DNA of 64,000 bases, from positions 1 to 64,000 of the forward strand of contig NZ_BMSX01000038.1 in the NCBI RefSeq assembly GCF_014649375.1. The letters run 5' to 3'. Shown here in pieces: positions 1 to 8,398 of this stretch. This stretch comes from Streptomyces aurantiogriseus (lineage in GTDB: Bacteria > Actinomycetota > Actinomycetes > Streptomycetales > Streptomycetaceae). How positions within the stretch are numbered: the stretch's first letter is position 1; every line of letters begins with the position of its first letter. The position numbers and the translations under genes are program-made. The notes beneath the pieces were generated by a model that saw nothing but the letters and a program-made list of their open reading frames with translations, ran no database searches and was not told the origin of the DNA.

Positions 1-330
1 CTCTCAGGCTTTCCTCCGGGCGCTTCCCTTCGGTCTTGCGTTTCCGACTCTATCAGATCCTTTCGGTGTCTGATTCCCGGTCGGCGGGATTTGTCTGGAG
101 GCTTTGAGCTTTCGCCCGTCGGCCTTTCGACATTCACTACGTTAGCCGACTCCCTCGGCAACTCATAATCGAGTTCCTGCGAGTCGAATTCGGGCATGCA
201 GGCACGCCGAATTCGCTCCCGCTGAGGGGCGTTGTAGGTAGTGGGTTGGCCGCTTCCGGCTGCTGGCGAATGCCGTACCCGGTTCAAGCGGCTCGGGCTA
301 CGTTACGCCCCCGTCAAGGGCGAGTCAACT
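1..330 (-). promoter_or_regulatory. rRNA operon tandem promoter and leader region
   Basis: Read on the minus strand, this stretch matches the promoter and leader region upstream of Streptomyces 16S rRNA genes as I remember it. It is AT-richer than its surroundings and has no coding frame. The clearest promoter has -35 TTGACT (328-323), a 17-base spacer and -10 TAACGT (305-300). A second TAACGT lies at 144-139 with a weak -35, and a TAGAGT lies at 52-47 just before a purine-rich leader. Between the first two is a perfect 8-bp inverted repeat GAATTCGG/CCGAATTC (186-193 and 207-214). Transcription would run leftwards, so the 16S gene should start just outside the window. Multiple HrdB-type promoters are typical of Streptomyces rrn operons. 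No rRNA sequence is present here. Confidence 0.8.
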
Positions 331-975
331 TCGTCGGCGCCTGGGGACATGGGCCCGATAGGGGCTCACCGTCGGGTCGTCGGCCACCCAGTAGCGCCAG
401 GGGTGGACGTCGCCGTTCCCGCCGTCACCGGCGACCCCGGTGCGCGGACCGTTGCGTACCTGGTCGGAGGGCACGGGGGCGCCGGTCAGTATCCGAAGCG
501 GTGTCTCGCCGGGAGCGCAGGCATCCGTGCCGTCGAGGGCTCGGTCCACGTCCAGGGCCGTGGCCAGCCGGGCCGGGCCTTTGGCCAGTTCCTTGTCGTC
601 ACGGGCTGAGAGTCGACGTTTGCGGGCCAGCTCGGCGCCCTCGATCACCTCGCCGGCGCGGAGCAGGACGGCGCTCGCCTTGCCGTCCGGGCCGCAGACG
701 AGGTTCATGCAGTGCCACATGCCGTAAGTGAAGTAGACGTAGACGTGGCCGGGCGGGCCGAACATCACGCTGTTGCGGGCGGTGCGGCCGCGATAGGCGT
801 GGGAGCCGGGGTCGTTCGGGCCGTCGTAGGCCTCGACCTCCGTGAGGCGGAGGGTGATCGGACCGTCCGGGGTGGTGCGGACGAGGAGGCGGCCGAGGAG
901 GTCGGGGGCCACGTCCAGGACAGGGCGGTCGAAGAAGGACCGGGGCAGGGGCGTACGGTCGGGGGTCGCGATCAT
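325..975 (-). CDS. 3-methyladenine DNA glycosylase (AAG/MPG family)
   Basis: A 216-residue monofunctional DNA glycosylase of the alkyladenine (AAG/MPG) fold, which removes alkylated purines in base excision repair. The family core is intact: the LTEVEAYDGPNDPGSHAYRG-type motif around residues 44-63, where the second Glu (about E48) matches the catalytic Glu of human AAG, then the MFGPPGHVYVYFTYGMWHCMN stretch (71-91). The ATG at 975 was chosen because homologues start near this N-terminus; upstream in-frame sequence has no family similarity and shadows the Spo0M gene. The TGA stop (327-325) lies inside the -35 hexamer of the first rrn promoter, so the gene reads straight into the rRNA operon without a visible terminator. 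It is divergent from the SpoOM-like gene. Confidence 0.9.
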   Translation of the reverse strand: MIATPDRTPLPRSFFDRPVLDVAPDLLGRLLVRTTPDGPITLRLTEVEAYDGPNDPGSHAYRGRTARNSVMFGPPGHVYVYFTYGMWHCMNLVCGPDGKASAVLLRAGEVIEGAELARKRRLSARDDKELAKGPARLATALDVDRALDGTDACAPGETPLRILTGAPVPSDQVRNGPRTGVAGDGGNGDVHPWRYWVADDPTVSPYRAHVPRRRRS

Positions 976-1122
976 GCACTCCGAGCGTAGTGGAGACGAG
1001 TGGGTGCGTCGGGGTGGTCGGCGGGCACTCGGCTTGCCAGGGTGTGAGGGCGGAACCGGCCACGGCCGGATCGCGTTTCTAGGGATCAAGGATCCCGTCG
1101 TACAGGTCGTAGAGGGAGAGTC

Positions 1123-1905
1123 ATGGCGTTCAAGAAGCTGCTCGCGAGTCTCGGGGCCGGTGGGGCTTCGGTCGAGACGGTGCTGACGGAGGTCAACGTC
1201 GTCCCGGGCGGCGTCGTCCAGGGTGAGGTGCGGATTCAGGGCGGGTCCGTCAACCAGCAGATCGAGGGGCTGTCGGTCGGGCTGCAGGCCAAGGTCGAGG
1301 TCGAGAGCGGCGACCAGGAGTACAAGCAGGACATCGAGTTCACGAAGCAGCGGCTCGGCGGGGCCTTCGAGCTGCAGGCGAACGCGGTGCACGCGGTGCC
1401 GTTCGGTCTTGAGATCCCGTGGGAGACGCCGATCACGATGATCGACGGGCAGACGCTGCGCGGGATGAGCATCGGTGTGACCACCGAGCTGGAGATCGCG
1501 CGGGCCGTGGACTCCGGTGACCTGGACCCGATCAACGTGCACCCGCTGCCGGCGCAGAAGGCGATCCTGGACGCGTTCATCCAGCTGGGCTTCCGTTTCA
1601 AGAACGCGGACCTGGAGCGCGGTCACATCCGGGGTACGCGGCAGAAGCTGCCCTTCTACCAGGAGATCGAGTTCTTCCCGCCGACGCAGTACCGGGGGCT
1701 GAACCAGGTCGAGCTGAGCTTTGTGGCCGACGCGCAGACGATGGATGTCGTGCTGGAGATGGACAAGAAGCCGGGGCTGTTCAGCGAGGGCAGTGACACC
1801 TTCCGGTGGTTCCAGGTGGGCCTGAACGACTACCAGGGGACCGACTGGACGGCGTACCTCAACCAGTGGCTGTCCGAGGTCGGCAGCAAGCGCAACTGGT
1901 TCTGA
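1123..1905 (+). CDS. spo0M: SpoOM-like sporulation-control protein
   Basis: A 260-residue protein of the Spo0M/arrestin-like family, starting MAFKKLLASLGAGGASVET and behind a good ribosome binding site (AGGGAGAG). The N-terminal half is a beta-rich domain (VNVVPGGVVQGEVRIQGG) typical of the family, and the length matches other SpoOM proteins. In Bacillus, Spo0M affects sporulation stage 0 and cytokinesis; in Streptomyces its role is not settled, so control of development is inference. There is no signal peptide or membrane segment, so it should act in the cytoplasm. The gene stands alone between the divergent glycosylase and a strong terminator. Confidence 0.88.
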   Translation: MAFKKLLASLGAGGASVETVLTEVNVVPGGVVQGEVRIQGGSVNQQIEGLSVGLQAKVEVESGDQEYKQDIEFTKQRLGGAFELQANAVHAVPFGLEIPWETPITMIDGQTLRGMSIGVTTELEIARAVDSGDLDPINVHPLPAQKAILDAFIQLGFRFKNADLERGHIRGTRQKLPFYQEIEFFPPTQYRGLNQVELSFVADAQTMDVVLEMDKKPGLFSEGSDTFRWFQVGLNDYQGTDWTAYLNQWLSEVGSKRNWF

Positions 1906-1923
1906 GACGTACTGACGCACTGG

Positions 1924-1960
1924 CAGGGGCCCGGAACGCCGTCGGTGTTCCGGGCCCCTG
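1924..1960 (+). terminator. Terminator between spo0M and the sialidase gene
   Basis: Perfect 14-bp inverted repeat, CAGGGGCCCGGAAC (1924-1937) and GTTCCGGGCCCCTG (1947-1960), with a 9-base loop, 19 bases after the spo0M stop. There is no T tract. It can serve both convergent genes. Confidence 0.8.
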
Positions 1961-1996
1961 TGTGTGTCCAGGTGTGTGTCCGGGTGTGTGTCCGGG
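1961..1996. repeat. Three 12-bp tandem repeats (TGTGTGTCCRGG)
   Basis: Three head-to-tail copies of TGTGTGTCC(A/G)GG at 1961, 1973 and 1985, directly after the terminator hairpin and just beyond the 3' end of the sialidase gene. Probably a slippage product; no function is evident. Confidence 0.75.
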
Positions 1997-2015
1997 CGCT
2001 GGATGTGTTGGGGCA

Positions 2016-5000
2016 CTACATACGGGAGTAGCCCTGCGTGGTGACCTTCTCGAAGGGGAGGTGGACGACCGTGGCCCGGTCCACGGGGTCGGTGTTCGTC
2101 TCGCGGAGGGTGGCGAGTTCCTCCGGTGTCAGGGCGCGGCGGACGAGGCGGAACTCGTCGAGGGATCCCTTGAGGCGGGTGGAGGCGGCGCCGTCGGGGC
2201 GGACGCCGAGGTAGAGGCCGGTCACGTCGAAGGTGTCGCCGTAGGTGAGGGATCCTGCCGGGACGGTGCCGGGGGTGCCGGTCACGCCGTCGACGGACAG
2301 GGTCAGTTGGGTGCCCTTGCGTTGGAGGACGACGTGGTGCCACTGACTGCCGGTGCGGAACGCGGTGTCGGGTGCGTAGGCCGTGGTGGCGGCGCTCTCC
2401 GTCTGGATGAGGGCGGCCAGGCGTTGGGATCCTGGTTCCGCGCGGAGCCAGAACTGCCGTTCGGGGGCTCCCATGCCGTAGGCCCAGGCGAGTACCGGTG
2501 TTCCGGTGGCCGTGGTGGCGTCGTAGCGGAGCCAGGTGGCGAGGGTGAAGTCGCCGGTGCCGAGGGCCTTTGACGCGGTGTACGGGAGTTCGACGGAGTC
2601 GTCGGTTCCGTCGAGGTCGATGGCGCCGCCGAAGGCTCCCGAGGTTCCGGAGAAGCCGGGGTTGCCGCGGGCGTAGGCGTGGTTGCAGTGGACGGAGGCG
2701 TCCGGGGTGGCCGGCCCGGAGGCGGGGCGCACGATGTCGTGGGTCTGGGTGGTGCCGTTCTCCATCGGCCACCAGACGAAGCTGCCGGTGGGGTAGGCGC
2801 CGGTGCCCGAGGTGGGTGCGGTGATCTTGGTGAGTTCGGTGGCCGTGAGGGCGCGGTGGTAGAGGCGGAAGTCGTCGAGGGTGCCGGTGAGGATCTCGGT
2901 GGTGCCGGGGCGGGAGCCGAGGCGCAGGCCCGGGACGGTGGTGCGGCCGGTGGTGAAGGAGCCGGTCAGGCCGTCGGCCTGCTGGGTGTGGGTGCCGTCG
3001 ACGGAGACGCTGAAGGTGGTGCCGGTGCGGGTGGCGGTCAGCAGGTGCCACTGGTTGTCGCCGAAGGCCGTGCGGGTGGTGTCCGGGTCGGGGAGGGCGA
3101 AGTTGACCCTGCCCTGGTCGGTTTCGGCCCAGGCGTAGAGCTGGTCGTCCTGGGGTCGGGTGCGGATCCAGAGGGAGGGTTGTCCCGAGGTGGTCCCGTA
3201 GGCCCACAGGAGGACGGCGTTGGGGGTGGTGGGTGTGGCGCTGTAGCGGAACCAGAGGGTGTGGGTGAAGTCGCCCTCAGCCGTGTCCAGGGCGGGTACG
3301 TAGGGGACTTCGAGGCCCGGGCGGTCCGTGGCGACGGGGAGGGCGCCGAGGCCCATGCGGCTGTCGGCGGTCACGCGGGGCGTGGCGCCGGAGGCGAGCA
3401 GGAGGGTCGCGTCGGCGCAGTTGGCGGAGATGTCGTCCTCGATGGCGACCCTGGTGAGTTCGGGTTCGTCGGCGGTGTCGACGGTCTGGAAGGGGAGGTG
3501 GGCCGCGAGGGCGTTCTCCGCTCCGGTGGCGGTGTTCTTGGTGCGCAGCTCTGCCAGCTGGGCGTCCGTGAGGGCGGTGCGGTAGAGGCGGAACTCGTCG
3601 AGGGCGCCGGTGAAGGTGTCGCTCGCGGTGGCGTCGGGTTTGGCGCCGAGGCGGATGCCGTCCACGCCGGAGGCGCGGGGTGAGGTGAGCGATCCGGTCA
3701 GGCCGGTGCGGGTGACGGTGGTTCCGTCGACGGCGAGGCGGATCTGGTCGCCGGCGCGGACGAGGGTCAGGTGGTGCCAGGCTCCGTCTCCGTAGGCGGC
3801 CGAGCCGTCCGGGGCCGGGAGAGTGAGGCTGAAGCGGCTGCCGGAGCCCTCGGCCCAGGCGACGATCTGGTTGTCCTTGGGGACGGCGCGGATCCAGAGC
3901 TGTGGTTCGACGGCGTTGTAGCCGTAGGCCCACAGCAGGGCGCGTTGGGGTGTGGTCGACGTCGCCTGGTGGCGGAAGAACAGGGAGTACGTGACGTCGC
4001 CGGAGCCCGGGTCGATGGTGGGGCTGTAGGGGATGTCGGCGTGACCGCCGGGGCTGGGGAAGTCGAGGGCCTGCCGGAATCTGCCGCTGACCGGGGTCGG
4101 AAGGCCGGTGAGGTAGGCGTCGTTGGCGTCCGGCGTGGTGTCGGGGGTGGTGGGGCCGGCGCCGGGGGTGGGTTGCGGGAGGATCGTTCCGTCGAAGGTG
4201 CCCGGCAGTCCGATCGTCGTGGGTGCGAAGCGGTTGAAGTAGATGTTCGCGGCGGAGAAGTTCGCGCCGCCCTCGTAGATCAGGCCGATCTCGCCGCCGG
4301 TGAGTTCGGCGAGGTCGGAGTAGCCGGCGCGCTCGGCGTTGATCTGGCCGTTCGGGGCGTCGGTCCAGGTGGTGCCGCGGTCGGTGGAGTAGCGGATGCG
4401 CATTTTCTCGCGGGCGCTGTTTCCGCTCGGCGCGGCCAGGATCAGGGTGTCGCCCGGGTTGTTCCGGTAGGTGTGGCGCAGGGTGAGGACCGGGGCCTGG
4501 ATCTGCGGTGTGGTCAGGCCCGCGACCGTGTGGCGGCCGACGGTGGTGCCGCCGTCGGTGCTGATGACGTGGGTGCGGTGCGGCTTGGTGTCGTCCTGCT
4601 CGTTGCGGGAGGCGATGTAGACGTCGCCGTTGTCGAGTTCGGCGACCGCCGTTTCGGTGGGCTTGAGCTCGCCGGCGACGTAGGAGTTCGCGGTGGTGCT
4701 CGCCTGCCAGGTCTCGCCGTGGTCCGAGCTGTAGAGGACGCCGGCCAGTTGGGTCGTGGCGGAGGGGCTCTCGTACGCGCCGACGACCAGGCGGCCGGCG
4801 TAGGGGCCGTTCTTGAGCTGGATGCCGTGCGCGGGGCCGGTGGCGAACCAGCCGGTGTTCTTGCCGCTGAGCCGGGGGATGGCGCGGGGTGCGTCGAAGG
4901 TGAGGCCGTCGTCGGTGCTCTTCTGGACGTACGGCAGGCGGGTGCCGCGGGTGGCTGGTTCGCCGGTGGAAACGAGGAAGACGTCGCCGGTGGTCTCGTC

Positions 5001-5417
5001 GGCGACGGGGGTGGTGTTGTCGCGGGTGTACGGCGCCTCGGGGTCGGTGGCGCTGCCGGACAGGACGGTGCGTATCGGGCCCCAGGTGCGGCCGTCGTTG
5101 GTGGAGCGGCGGACGGCGATGTCGATGGGGCCGCGGTCGGCGCAGGACGGGGAGTGGCGGCCTTCGGCGAAGGCGAGGAGGGTGCCCGCCTTGGTGCGTA
5201 TCAGAGTGGGGATGCGGAAGCAGCCGTAGCCGCCGGTGCCGGAGCGGAAGAGGATCTGCTGGGTGCCGATCAGCTTGTCGTCGGAGGTGCGGGTGCCGCT
5301 CGCGTCCGCGGTCGGTGCGGCGACGAGGGTCGTGGCGAGGGTGGTGGCGACGGACAGGAGGACGGTGGCCAGAGTTCTTCGGCGTCTGCGGCTCGTAAAG
5401 GATCTCTGAGAGGGCAT
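2016..5417 (-). CDS. Secreted exo-alpha-sialidase with three LamG-like domains
   Basis: A 1133-residue secreted glycosidase predicted to release terminal sialic acid from glycoconjugates. Residues 1-39 form a signal peptide: RRRRR, a hydrophobic core, then a cut near ADA. The catalytic six-bladed propeller (about 45-400) starts with the FRIP motif (residues 67-70) and carries several Asp boxes, such as STNDGRTW at 105-112 and SSDHGETW further on. Three concanavalin A/LamG-like modules follow (about 450-610, 650-800 and 820-1130), each with the repeated phrases LLWAYG, WIR and DEFRLY, and probably bind glycans. The ATG at 5417 was chosen because it gives the signal peptide; the frame is open further upstream. 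It could scavenge host or environmental sialoglycans. Convergent with spo0M. Confidence 0.9.
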   Translation of the reverse strand: MPSQRSFTSRRRRRTLATVLLSVATTLATTLVAAPTADASGTRTSDDKLIGTQQILFRSGTGGYGCFRIPTLIRTKAGTLLAFAEGRHSPSCADRGPIDIAVRRSTNDGRTWGPIRTVLSGSATDPEAPYTRDNTTPVADETTGDVFLVSTGEPATRGTRLPYVQKSTDDGLTFDAPRAIPRLSGKNTGWFATGPAHGIQLKNGPYAGRLVVGAYESPSATTQLAGVLYSSDHGETWQASTTANSYVAGELKPTETAVAELDNGDVYIASRNEQDDTKPHRTHVISTDGGTTVGRHTVAGLTTPQIQAPVLTLRHTYRNNPGDTLILAAPSGNSAREKMRIRYSTDRGTTWTDAPNGQINAERAGYSDLAELTGGEIGLIYEGGANFSAANIYFNRFAPTTIGLPGTFDGTILPQPTPGAGPTTPDTTPDANDAYLTGLPTPVSGRFRQALDFPSPGGHADIPYSPTIDPGSGDVTYSLFFRHQATSTTPQRALLWAYGYNAVEPQLWIRAVPKDNQIVAWAEGSGSRFSLTLPAPDGSAAYGDGAWHHLTLVRAGDQIRLAVDGTTVTRTGLTGSLTSPRASGVDGIRLGAKPDATASDTFTGALDEFRLYRTALTDAQLAELRTKNTATGAENALAAHLPFQTVDTADEPELTRVAIEDDISANCADATLLLASGATPRVTADSRMGLGALPVATDRPGLEVPYVPALDTAEGDFTHTLWFRYSATPTTPNAVLLWAYGTTSGQPSLWIRTRPQDDQLYAWAETDQGRVNFALPDPDTTRTAFGDNQWHLLTATRTGTTFSVSVDGTHTQQADGLTGSFTTGRTTVPGLRLGSRPGTTEILTGTLDDFRLYHRALTATELTKITAPTSGTGAYPTGSFVWWPMENGTTQTHDIVRPASGPATPDASVHCNHAYARGNPGFSGTSGAFGGAIDLDGTDDSVELPYTASKALGTGDFTLATWLRYDATTATGTPVLAWAYGMGAPERQFWLRAEPGSQRLAALIQTESAATTAYAPDTAFRTGSQWHHVVLQRKGTQLTLSVDGVTGTPGTVPAGSLTYGDTFDVTGLYLGVRPDGAASTRLKGSLDEFRLVRRALTPEELATLRETNTDPVDRATVVHLPFEKVTTQGYSRM

Positions 5418-5494
5418 GGGCGCAACCGTAGGTGACGCCGTGTTGGTCGTAGGCTCGCGGGTGGATCGTTTCCGATCGTTCAGGAGGTATCGAG

Positions 5495-6034
5495 GTGACC
5501 GAGCTGAAGAGGCGGCCACTCCCCCACGACTTCCATCCGCCGGTGCCGTCGTTCACGGTCACGAGCGAGGACGTGCAGGAGGGTGCGACGCTCAGGGAGG
5601 CGCAGGTCCACGCGGCGGGGAACACCTCGCCGCACCTGCGGTGGGAGGGTTTCCCGCCGGAGACCAAGAGCTTCGCCGTGACCTGCTACGACCCGGACGC
5701 GCCGACGGGCAGCGGGTTCTGGCACTGGGTGCTGTTCGACCTTCCGGCCTCGGTGACCGAGCTGCCGACGGGTGCGGGCGGCGGCAAGTTCGAGGGGCTT
5801 CCGGAAGGTGCCGTTCACGCCCGCAACGACTACGGGACGAGGGACTTCGGTGGGGCCGCGCCTCCGCCCGGGGACGGGCCGCACCGGTACGTCTTCACGG
5901 TGTACGCGGTGGACCAGGAGAAGCTCGGTCCGGACGCGGACGCCTCGCCTGCGGTCGTCGGGTTCAACCTGCGGTTCCACACGATCGCGCGGGCGCAGCT
6001 GATCGGTGAGTACGAGAATCCCGCGCAGAGTTGA
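5495..6034 (+). CDS. YbhB/YbcL (PEBP / Raf kinase inhibitor-like) protein
   Basis: A 179-residue phosphatidylethanolamine-binding-protein family member, the full usual length. The family signature is visible: NTSPHLRWEGFPPETKSFAVTCYDPDAPTGSGFWHWV in the first half (the DPDAP loop and HW pair line the ligand pocket), and GDGPHRYVFTVYAVD in the second. There is no signal peptide, unlike some periplasmic YbhB proteins, so a cytoplasmic location is likely. The GTG start at 5495 follows AGGAGG (5482-5487) at ideal distance. It is divergent from the sialidase gene with about 77 bases between them. The bacterial family has no agreed substrate or partner. Confidence 0.9.
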   Translation: MTELKRRPLPHDFHPPVPSFTVTSEDVQEGATLREAQVHAAGNTSPHLRWEGFPPETKSFAVTCYDPDAPTGSGFWHWVLFDLPASVTELPTGAGGGKFEGLPEGAVHARNDYGTRDFGGAAPPPGDGPHRYVFTVYAVDQEKLGPDADASPAVVGFNLRFHTIARAQLIGEYENPAQS

Positions 6035-6074
6035 GGCGGTGGGCTGAGTAAGCTCATCGTTCATTCAACGTTTG

Positions 6075-6116
6075 CCCGTCCCTGGTCTTGGAAGTGATCA
6101 GGGGCGGGCATTTTTG
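6075..6116 (+). terminator. Rho-independent terminator after the YbhB gene
   Basis: 11-bp stem GCCCGTCCCTG (6075-6085) and CAGGGGCGGGC (6100-6110) with one G-T pair, followed by ATTTTTG (TTTTT at 6112-6116). A classic intrinsic terminator, about 40 bases after the stop codon. Confidence 0.88.
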
Positions 6117-6246
6117 TTGCCGGGGGTCGCGGGGGTCACCCCCCCGTGGGAGCAGCAGATATTGCGTTGTCCATCTCGGCGTGCCCGGCCAGAGTTGATC
6201 CCAGCCCGCCATGGGGTGGGCCGGTGCACACGGGAGGTGGGCTGGT

Positions 6247-6753
6247 ATGCGGGACACGCTGGTACTGAACGCGAGCTTCGAGCCGCTGTCGACGGTGACG
6301 TTGAACCGAGCCGTCGTTCTGGTGCTTCAGGACAAGGCTGTCGTCGAGCAGGCCCACCCCGAACTGCGGATGCGTGGAGCCGCGGTCGACATACCGGCGC
6401 CCCGGGTGATCAGGCTGTGCAGGTACGTGCGGGTGCCCTTCCGAAGACAAGCTCCGTGGTCGAGGCGGGGTGTGCTGGTCAGGGACCGGCACCGGTGCGC
6501 GTACTGCGGTCGGCGGGCGACCACGGTGGACCATGTGGTGCCTCGGGCTCAGGGTGGTCAGGACTCCTGGCTCAACACGGTCGCCTCGTGTGCGGAGGAC
6601 AACCACCGTAAGGCGGACCGGACTCCTGAGCAGGCGGGGATGCCGTTGCTGCGGCAGCCGTTCGAGCCGACGCCTCAGGACGCGATGTTGCTGGCGCTGG
6701 GGCAGGAGGACTTGGCTGCGCTGCCGGAGTGGTTGACGGTTGACGCGGCTTAG
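6247..6753 (+). CDS. HNH endonuclease family protein
   Basis: A 168-residue HNH nuclease-like protein. The N-terminal half (MRDTLVLNASFEPLSTVTL) is the conserved extension seen in many actinobacterial single-domain HNH proteins. The HNH core spans about 80-125: C84-x2-C87, the VDHVVPRAQGG motif (H97), then W108-x-N110 and the NHRKADRTP segment. In many relatives the last zinc knuckle is C-x2-C; here C115 is followed by Asp at 118, so one zinc ligand seems replaced. The ATG at 6247 has GGGAGG (6232-6237) upstream; the longer frame from 6211 has no such site. It could nick or cut DNA, but no target is known. It faces the SPFH gene. Confidence 0.88.
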   Translation: MRDTLVLNASFEPLSTVTLNRAVVLVLQDKAVVEQAHPELRMRGAAVDIPAPRVIRLCRYVRVPFRRQAPWSRRGVLVRDRHRCAYCGRRATTVDHVVPRAQGGQDSWLNTVASCAEDNHRKADRTPEQAGMPLLRQPFEPTPQDAMLLALGQEDLAALPEWLTVDAA

Positions 6754-6797
6754 CGTTTTTCGCGTGGGGGTTCAGGTAGTTCGTTCGCGTGGGTGGT

Positions 6798-6845
6798 TTG
6801 TGGCTGGTCGGGCAGTTCCCCGCTCCCCTGAAGGATTGGGGAACC
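6798..6845. repeat. Streptomyces intergenic palindromic repeat, probable bidirectional terminator
   Basis: The phrase TTTGTGGCTGGTCGGGCAGT resembles a dispersed intergenic repeat I recognise from many Streptomyces genomes (TGTGGCTGGTCGCGCAGTTC and so on). Its arms GTTCCCC (6816-6822) and GGGGAAC (6839-6845) form a hairpin between the convergent HNH and SPFH genes. A more complete but interrupted copy lies at 33138-33241. The dispersed status is from memory; the hairpin is visible. Confidence 0.6.
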
Positions 6846-6867
6846 GCACGGCGCTCAGGAAGTGCCA

Positions 6868-7824
6868 CTAGTCGATCTGCGGCTTCTCCCGGCGTTCTGT
6901 TCCGTTGCCGTTGCCGTTGCCGTGGTTGCCGCCGTTCGAACCGCCGCCCAGGGGGCCGAAGTTGCCCATGGCGCCGGAGAGGCCCTTGAGGGCGTCGCCG
7001 ATTTCGCTGGGGACGATCCAGAGCTTGTTGGCGTCGCCCTCGGCGATCTTCGGGAGCATCTGGAGGTACTGGTAGGAGAGAAGCTTCTGGTCCGGGTCGC
7101 CGGCGTGGATGGCTTCGAAGACCGTGCGGACGGCCTGGGCCTCGCCCTCGGCGCGCAGGGCGGCGGCCTTGGCCTCGCCCTCGGCGCGCAGGATCTGGGA
7201 CTGCTTCTCGCCCTCGGCGGTGAGGATGGCAGCCTGACGCGTGCCTTCGGCGGTGAGGATCGCGGCGCGCTTGTCACGGTCGGCACGCATCTGCTTCTCC
7301 ATCGAGTCCTGGATGGAGGTGGGCGGTTCGATGGCCTTCAGTTCCACGCGGTTGACGCGGATGCCCCACTTGCCGGTGGCCTCGTCGAGGACGCCGCGCA
7401 GCGCCGCGTTGATCTCCTCGCGGGAGGTCAGGGTCCGCTCCAGGTCCATGCCACCGATGATGTTGCGCAGCGTGGTGACGGTGAGCTGCTCGATCGCCTG
7501 GATGTAGCTGGCGACTTCGTAGGTGGCCGCCCTCGCGTCGGTCACCTGGTAGTAGATGACCGTGTCGATGTTGACCACCAGGTTGTCCTGGGTGATCACC
7601 GGCTGGGGTGGGAACGGCACGACCTGTTCACGCAGGTCGATGCGGTTGCGGATGGTGTCGATGAAGGGGACGACGATGTTGAGTCCCGCGTTGAGCGTCC
7701 GCGTGTAGCGGCCGAAGCGCTCGACGATGGCGGCGCTCGCCTGCGGGATGACCTGGATCGTCTTGATCAGGGCGATGAAGACCAACACCACCAGAATGAT
7801 CAAGACGATGATGACCGGTTCCAT
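6868..7824 (-). CDS. SPFH/Band 7 (stomatin/slipin-like) membrane protein
   Basis: A 318-residue prohibitin/stomatin-family protein. Residues 1-20 (MEPVIIVLIILVVLVFIALI) are a membrane anchor, and the SPFH domain follows (about 25-180; SAAIVERFGRYTRTLNAGLN, then RNRIDLREQV). After that comes a charged, Ala/Glu-rich helix with repeats such as ILTAEG and LRAEGEAKAAALRAEGEAQ (about 200-250), which drives oligomer formation in this family. The tail is rich in Gly and Asn. The upstream neighbour on the same strand is an NfeD-like protein, the usual partner of SPFH proteins in membrane microdomain organisation. The ATG at 7824 was chosen because the frame before it lacks family features and shadows the NfeD region. 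Confidence 0.93.
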   Translation of the reverse strand: MEPVIIVLIILVVLVFIALIKTIQVIPQASAAIVERFGRYTRTLNAGLNIVVPFIDTIRNRIDLREQVVPFPPQPVITQDNLVVNIDTVIYYQVTDARAATYEVASYIQAIEQLTVTTLRNIIGGMDLERTLTSREEINAALRGVLDEATGKWGIRVNRVELKAIEPPTSIQDSMEKQMRADRDKRAAILTAEGTRQAAILTAEGEKQSQILRAEGEAKAAALRAEGEAQAVRTVFEAIHAGDPDQKLLSYQYLQMLPKIAEGDANKLWIVPSEIGDALKGLSGAMGNFGPLGGGSNGGNHGNGNGNGTERREKPQID

Positions 7825-7966
7825 CGCGCTCCCCGTACCCTTCTCCGCCTCGGCACTTTCGGAAGATCTTATGGGCTGTTGAAGATCTTGCTGGTCGAGT
7901 GTGACAGACCGTCGTGTGGCTCGTGGTGCGTTCGGTTCACTTGCGTCGTGCGGGAGTTGTGCAAGG

Positions 7967-8398
7967 TCAGATGACGATCGCTGTGGCTCCCTCGATCTCC
8001 ACGACGTCCACTTCCTCGCCGACGTCGTAGGTGCGGTCGGTGTCGAGGGCGCGGGCCGACCAGACCTCGCCGGCGAGCTTGATGCGCCCGCCGGTGCCGT
8101 CGACACGCTCCAGTACGACGGCCTGTTTCCCCTTCAAGGCGTCTACGCCGGTGGCGAGTTGGGGTCGCTGTGCGCTGTGCCGGGCCGCGATGGGCCGTAC
8201 GACGGCGATGAGGGCGACCGAGACGACGACGAAGACGAGCACCTGAGCGACGGTGCCGAAACCGAGGCCCGCGGCGACCGCGGCCGCGACGGCGCCGACC
8301 GCGAACATGCCGAACTCGGGCATCGCGGTCACCACGAGCGGGATTCCGAGCGCTGCCGCGCCGACGAGCCACCACACCCACGCGTCGATGTCGTTCAC
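7967..8398 (-). CDS. NfeD-like membrane protein
   Basis: A 143-residue NfeD short-form protein: two or three N-terminal membrane segments (about 8-70), then a C-terminal OB-fold domain (LKGKQAVVLERVDGTGGRIKLAGEVWSA, about 88-143). NfeD proteins act with SPFH proteins, and the SPFH gene lies 142 bases downstream on the same strand. The GTG start at 8398 fits the family N-terminus (NDIDAWVWWLVG) but has only a poor ribosome binding site. An out-of-frame ATG at 8406 opens a three-codon ORF whose TGA overlaps the start (ATGAACGCGTGA), which may couple or limit initiation. That last point is inference. Confidence 0.88.
   Translation of the reverse strand: MNDIDAWVWWLVGAAALGIPLVVTAMPEFGMFAVGAVAAAVAAGLGFGTVAQVLVFVVVSVALIAVVRPIAARHSAQRPQLATGVDALKGKQAVVLERVDGTGGRIKLAGEVWSARALDTDRTYDVGEEVDVVEIEGATAIVI

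Noticed and set aside
1..330. 16S rRNA gene at the left edge
   Set aside because: Only promoters and leader sequence are present. The rRNA itself would begin outside the window.
325..3207. A 960-codon open frame on the minus strand spanning spo0M
   Set aside because: Only the part from 975 leftwards matches a family. The rest is Arg/Pro/His-rich shadow of the plus-strand spo0M and the sialidase gene.
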